From an uncultured Clostridium sp. (GTDB lineage: Bacteria; Bacillota; Clostridia; Clostridiales; Clostridiaceae): a DNA stretch of 6,341 bases. Position 1 is the stretch's first letter. Every line of letters begins with the position of its first letter. The stretch is from contig NZ_CALEVF010000179.1 in the NCBI RefSeq assembly GCF_937920395.1, positions 1 to 6,341 on the forward strand, in the 5' to 3' direction. The notes under the pieces are model-generated. The model made no database searches. It was given only the letters and a program-made list of their open reading frames with translations, and had not been told where the DNA came from. Shown here in pieces: positions 3,952-6,341 of this stretch. The position numbers were made by a program, and so were the translations under genes.

Positions 3952-5043
3952 ATGCATGTAAAATATTTACAACTCAAAAATTTTAGAAATTATACTGAAT
4001 TAGTTATAGAGTTAAATAAAGGTACAAATGTATTTGTAGGAGATAATGCTCAAGGAAAAACAAATATTTTAGAGGCGATTTATTATTGTAGTTTGGCTAA
4101 ATCTCACAGAACCAATAGAGATAAAGAATTAATAAATTGGAATGGTACGGAAGCATATATAAAGCTTTATGTATGCAAAACAAGACTGGATAAAAAAATA
4201 GAAATTAAAATTTTTAAAGAAGGTAAAAAAGGTGTTAATATAAATTCTATAAAAGTTCAAAAATTATCAGAGCTTGTAGGTAGTTTTAATGTGATTATGT
4301 TTTCTCCTGAAGATTTAAATATAGTTAAAGAATCTCCATCATATAGACGTAAATTTTTAGATATTGAACTGTGTAAACTAAGCCGCAGGTATTATTACAA
4401 TTTAGCCCAATATAAAAAAATCTTAAATGAGAGAAACTTAGCTATAAAAAAATGGAATACAAATAGTGATATTATAGATGTATATGATAGACAACTTAGT
4501 GAATTTGGTGCAGTAATAATAAAAGATAGAATAGCTTATATAGAAAAATTAAATAGATTATCAAAAACAATACATAGCAACATAACATCTAAAAGTGAGG
4601 TAATTGATATTAAATATCTAACCCCTATTAAGGATTTAGATAACATAAAAGAAAACTTTTATTTGCTTTTATGTAAAAATAGAAAAAGGGATATAGAAAC
4701 TAGAACCACATCAGTAGGACCTCATAGAGATGATTTTTCTATACAGCTAAATGGTATCGATGCTAGAATATTTGGATCTCAAGGTCAGCAAAGAACTTCA
4801 GTTTTAACAATTAAGTTTGGAGCGCTTGAAATAATAAAAGAACTTACTGGAGAATACCCAGTATTGTTACTTGATGATGTTTTGTCTGAATTAGATACAA
4901 AAAGGCAAGAATATATATTAAATTCTATAAAAGAAGTTCAAACGTTAATTACATGCACTGGAGTTAATAATATAAGAAAATATTTAAATCCTGAAAGTAA
5001 GATATTTGAAGTTATGGCAGGTGAAGTAAAAGAAATTATATAG
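3952..5043 (+). CDS. recF: DNA replication and repair protein RecF
   Basis: RecF is an SMC/ABC-type ATPase that works with RecO and RecR to load RecA at single-strand gaps. The 363-residue product has normal length. It begins MHVKYLQLKNFRNY, the family hallmark start. Walker A GDNAQGKT is at 30-37, followed by NILEAIYYCSLAKSHRT; SPEDLNIVKESPSYRRKFLD lies in the lobe II region; GPHRDDF comes before the ABC signature SQGQQRT at 276-282; and Walker B VLLLDD at 304-309 continues into VLSELD (D-loop). Residues of about 130-230 form the helical, coiled-coil-like insertion. The ATG at 3952 has an AGGTG SD at 3942-3946 with a short five-base spacer; an ATG four bases later is out of frame. It lies 165 bases after yaaA, past a hairpin, and 38 bases before remB, with which it is probably co-transcribed. 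All ATPase motifs are intact. Confidence 0.98.
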   Translation: MHVKYLQLKNFRNYTELVIELNKGTNVFVGDNAQGKTNILEAIYYCSLAKSHRTNRDKELINWNGTEAYIKLYVCKTRLDKKIEIKIFKEGKKGVNINSIKVQKLSELVGSFNVIMFSPEDLNIVKESPSYRRKFLDIELCKLSRRYYYNLAQYKKILNERNLAIKKWNTNSDIIDVYDRQLSEFGAVIIKDRIAYIEKLNRLSKTIHSNITSKSEVIDIKYLTPIKDLDNIKENFYLLLCKNRKRDIETRTTSVGPHRDDFSIQLNGIDARIFGSQGQQRTSVLTIKFGALEIIKELTGEYPVLLLDDVLSELDTKRQEYILNSIKEVQTLITCTGVNNIRKYLNPESKIFEVMAGEVKEII

Positions 5044-5081
5044 ATTTAAATAATATAATTAATTATGGAGGAGGATATGTT

Positions 5082-5345
5082 ATGTTTTTACATTTGGGAG
5101 AAAATGTAGTGGTACCTATAAAAGATATTATAGGAATATTTGATATAGAAGCCACTATGTATAGCTCAGACACTATCCAATTTTTAAGAATGGCTGAAGA
5201 AGATGGTTTTGTAGAAAGGATAACAAAGAATACTGCTAAGTCTTTTGTAATCGCTGAGGTAGATAAAAAAAGTAAAATATATCTATCACCAATATCATCG
5301 CAAACTTTATGTAAGAGAACAGAAACTGTATATTATGAGCTTTAG
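5082..5345 (+). CDS. remB: RemA/RemB-family regulatory protein (DUF370)
   Basis: This 87-residue protein belongs to the DUF370 family. The recF-gyrB gap is where Bacillus subtilis encodes remB (yaaB); the paralogue RemA is a DNA-binding regulator of extracellular matrix genes in that species. Sequence marks are MFLHLGENVVVPIKDIIGIF at the start, a middle segment with FLRMAEEDGF and AKSFVIAEVDKKSKIYLSPIS, and the C-terminal TLCKRTETVYYEL. The start is set by an extended SD GGAGGAGG (5067-5074) seven bases upstream; an ATG at 5077 is out of frame and would give only a short peptide. Its stop lies 20 bases before gyrB, so both are on one mRNA. Family and location support the symbol; whether it controls matrix genes in this organism cannot be told from sequence. 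Confidence 0.88.
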   Translation: MFLHLGENVVVPIKDIIGIFDIEATMYSSDTIQFLRMAEEDGFVERITKNTAKSFVIAEVDKKSKIYLSPISSQTLCKRTETVYYEL

Positions 5346-5365
5346 AGTAATTTAGGAGGATATAC

Positions 5366-6341
5366 ATGGAAATAAATAATGTTTATGACGAGAGTCAAAT
5401 ACAAGTACTTGAAGGATTAGAAGCTGTAAGAAAAAGACCTGGTATGTATATAGGAAGCACCAGTATTCGTGGGCTTCATCATCTTGTTTATGAAATTGTA
5501 GATAACAGTATAGATGAGGCATTGGCAGGTTTTTGTAAGAATATTAATGTAATAATACACCAGGATAATTCTATCACTGTCATAGATGATGGTCGTGGTA
5601 TGCCGGTAGGAATACATCATAAAATGAAAATACCTACTGTAGAAGTTATAATGACAGTACTTCATGCAGGTGGAAAATTTGGTGGTGGAGCATATAAAGT
5701 ATCAGGTGGTCTTCATGGTGTTGGTTCATCTGTAGTTAATGCACTGTCTGTTGTTTGTGAAGTAGAAGTTAAAAAAGATGGCCATATATGGAAACAAACT
5801 TTTGCTAAAGGAAAAACTACAAGTACACTTGTAGATATAGGAACAACTACTGAACATGGAACAAAGGTATTTTTCACTCCGGATCCAGAAATTTTCGAAG
5901 AAATTAATTTTGATTTTGAAACACTATCACAAAGATTAAGAGAACTAGCTTTTTTAAATAAAGGATTAAGAATAACCTTAACAGATGAGCGAGACGGTAA
6001 GAATCACGAATTTTTGTATGAGGGTGGAATAAAATCATTTGTAGATTATTTAAATAGAAATAAAGGAACAATTCATGAGACCATATACATGGAAGGAAGC
6101 AAGGATGATTATGTTGTTGAAATAGCACTTCAGTACAACGATACATACACGGAAAACATATTTTCTTTTGCTAACAATATAGATACTGTAGAGGGTGGAA
6201 CACACCTAGTTGGTTTCAAAACTGCTTTGACAAGAGTAGTAAATGATTATGCTAAAAAATTTGGGTTTTTAAAAGATAACGATAAAAATTTATCAGGAGA
6301 AGATGTTCGTGAAGGTCTTACAGCAGTTATATCTATAAAAC
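5366..6341 (+). CDS. gyrB: DNA gyrase subunit B, N-terminal 325 residues (cut by window edge)
   Basis: GyrB is the ATPase subunit of gyrase, the type II topoisomerase that introduces negative supercoils. The open frame runs from ATG 5366 to the window end without a stop; 325 codons of roughly 640 are present. The product starts [20 protein letters not shown] and continues [11 protein letters not shown]. The GHKL ATPase motifs are intact: E43 and N47 in [12 protein letters not shown]74-R77-G78-P80 in IDDGRGMP, the lid region [19 protein letters not shown] with the glycine-rich SGGLHGVG at 113-120, and GTKVFF further on. The transducer domain begins near 220, with [11 protein letters not shown], and the visible end [10 protein letters not shown] is the usual sequence before the QTK loop, which lies outside. 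The SD AGGAGG (5354-5359) is six bases before the ATG. It is 20 bases after remB, probably in a recF-remB-gyrB operon. The toprim and tail domains are not in the window. Confidence 0.98.
   Translation, partial: MEINNVYDESQIQVLEGLEAVRKRPGMYIGSTSIRGLHHLVYEIVDNSIDEALAGFCKNINVIIHQDNSITVIDDGRGMPVGIHHKMKIPTVEVIMTVLHAGGKFGGGAYKVSGGLHGVGSSVVNALSVVCEVEVKKDGHIWKQTFAKGKTTSTLVDIGTTTEHGTKVFFTPDPEIFEEINFDFETLSQRLRELAFLNKGLRITLTDERDGKNHEFLYEGGIKSFVDYLNRNKGTIHETIYMEGSKDDYVVEIALQYNDTYTENIFSFANNIDTVEGGTHLVGFKTALTRVVNDYAKKFGFLKDNDKNLSGEDVREGLTAVISIK

Noticed and set aside
5077..5079. Alternative ATG for remB
   Set aside because: Out of frame with the DUF370 protein and runs to a stop after a few codons; the ATG at 5082 has the proper SD spacing.
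5417..5665. 82-codon minus-strand open frame
   Set aside because: Antisense shadow of the gyrB ATPase region.
5904..6146. 80-codon minus-strand open frame with a hydrophobic look
   Set aside because: Antisense shadow of gyrB; the apparent hydrophobic segment comes from reading acidic and lysine codons backwards.
1..6341. CRISPR array, transposon ends, tRNA genes or phage genes
   Set aside because: No regularly spaced long repeats, no transposase or integrase reading frame, no cloverleaf-like segment; all coding space is filled by conserved housekeeping genes.

Overview
This window is the chromosomal replication-origin region of a low-GC Gram-positive bacterium, most likely a Clostridium sensu stricto or close relative. 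The evidence is the gene order (rnpA and rpmH leftward; dnaA, dnaN, yaaA, recF, remB, gyrB rightward), the strong A/T bias of the intergenic DNA and codon third positions, purine-rich Shine-Dalgarno (SD) sites, an L34 protein beginning [11 protein letters not shown], and a DnaA sequence of clostridial type. The species cannot be fixed by eye.

Layout. Bases 1-264 carry, on the minus strand, the 5' end of rnpA (cut by the window edge) and a complete 44-codon rpmH, separated by two overlapping hairpins. Bases 265-370 hold the rpmH leader and a fully consensus minus-strand promoter. Bases 371-805 are the upstream origin part (oriC1): five good DnaA boxes at 423-535, a promoter for dnaA embedded among them, and a long A/T-rich leader with weaker box-like sites. 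dnaA follows at 806-2158. Bases 2159-2428 are the downstream origin part (oriC2): more DnaA boxes, then a box, a short GC cluster and six DnaA-trio codon-like repeats running into an A/T-rich stretch, which is the likely site of first unwinding. dnaN and yaaA follow. A 165-base gap holds a long imperfect hairpin and a possible recF promoter. recF, remB and the first 325 codons of gyrB complete the window.

How it fits together. DnaA binds both box clusters, probably loops the DNA across its own gene, and opens the duplex at the trio/A/T-rich element before dnaN. DnaN is the sliding clamp, RecF acts in gap repair and clamp-proximal recombination loading, and GyrB is the ATPase subunit that relieves supercoils ahead of the forks. 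RnpA and L34 link the locus to tRNA processing and ribosome assembly. dnaA appears autoregulated, because DnaA boxes flank its promoter.

No undescribed system of the gene-cluster kind is present: every gene is a conserved housekeeping gene and looks intact. The observations worth a second look are all in non-coding DNA: the rpmH-rnpA hairpin pair, the symmetrical triple DnaA-box cluster, the shared variant DnaA-box class, the DnaA box fused to the dnaN SD, and the yaaA-recF hairpin.
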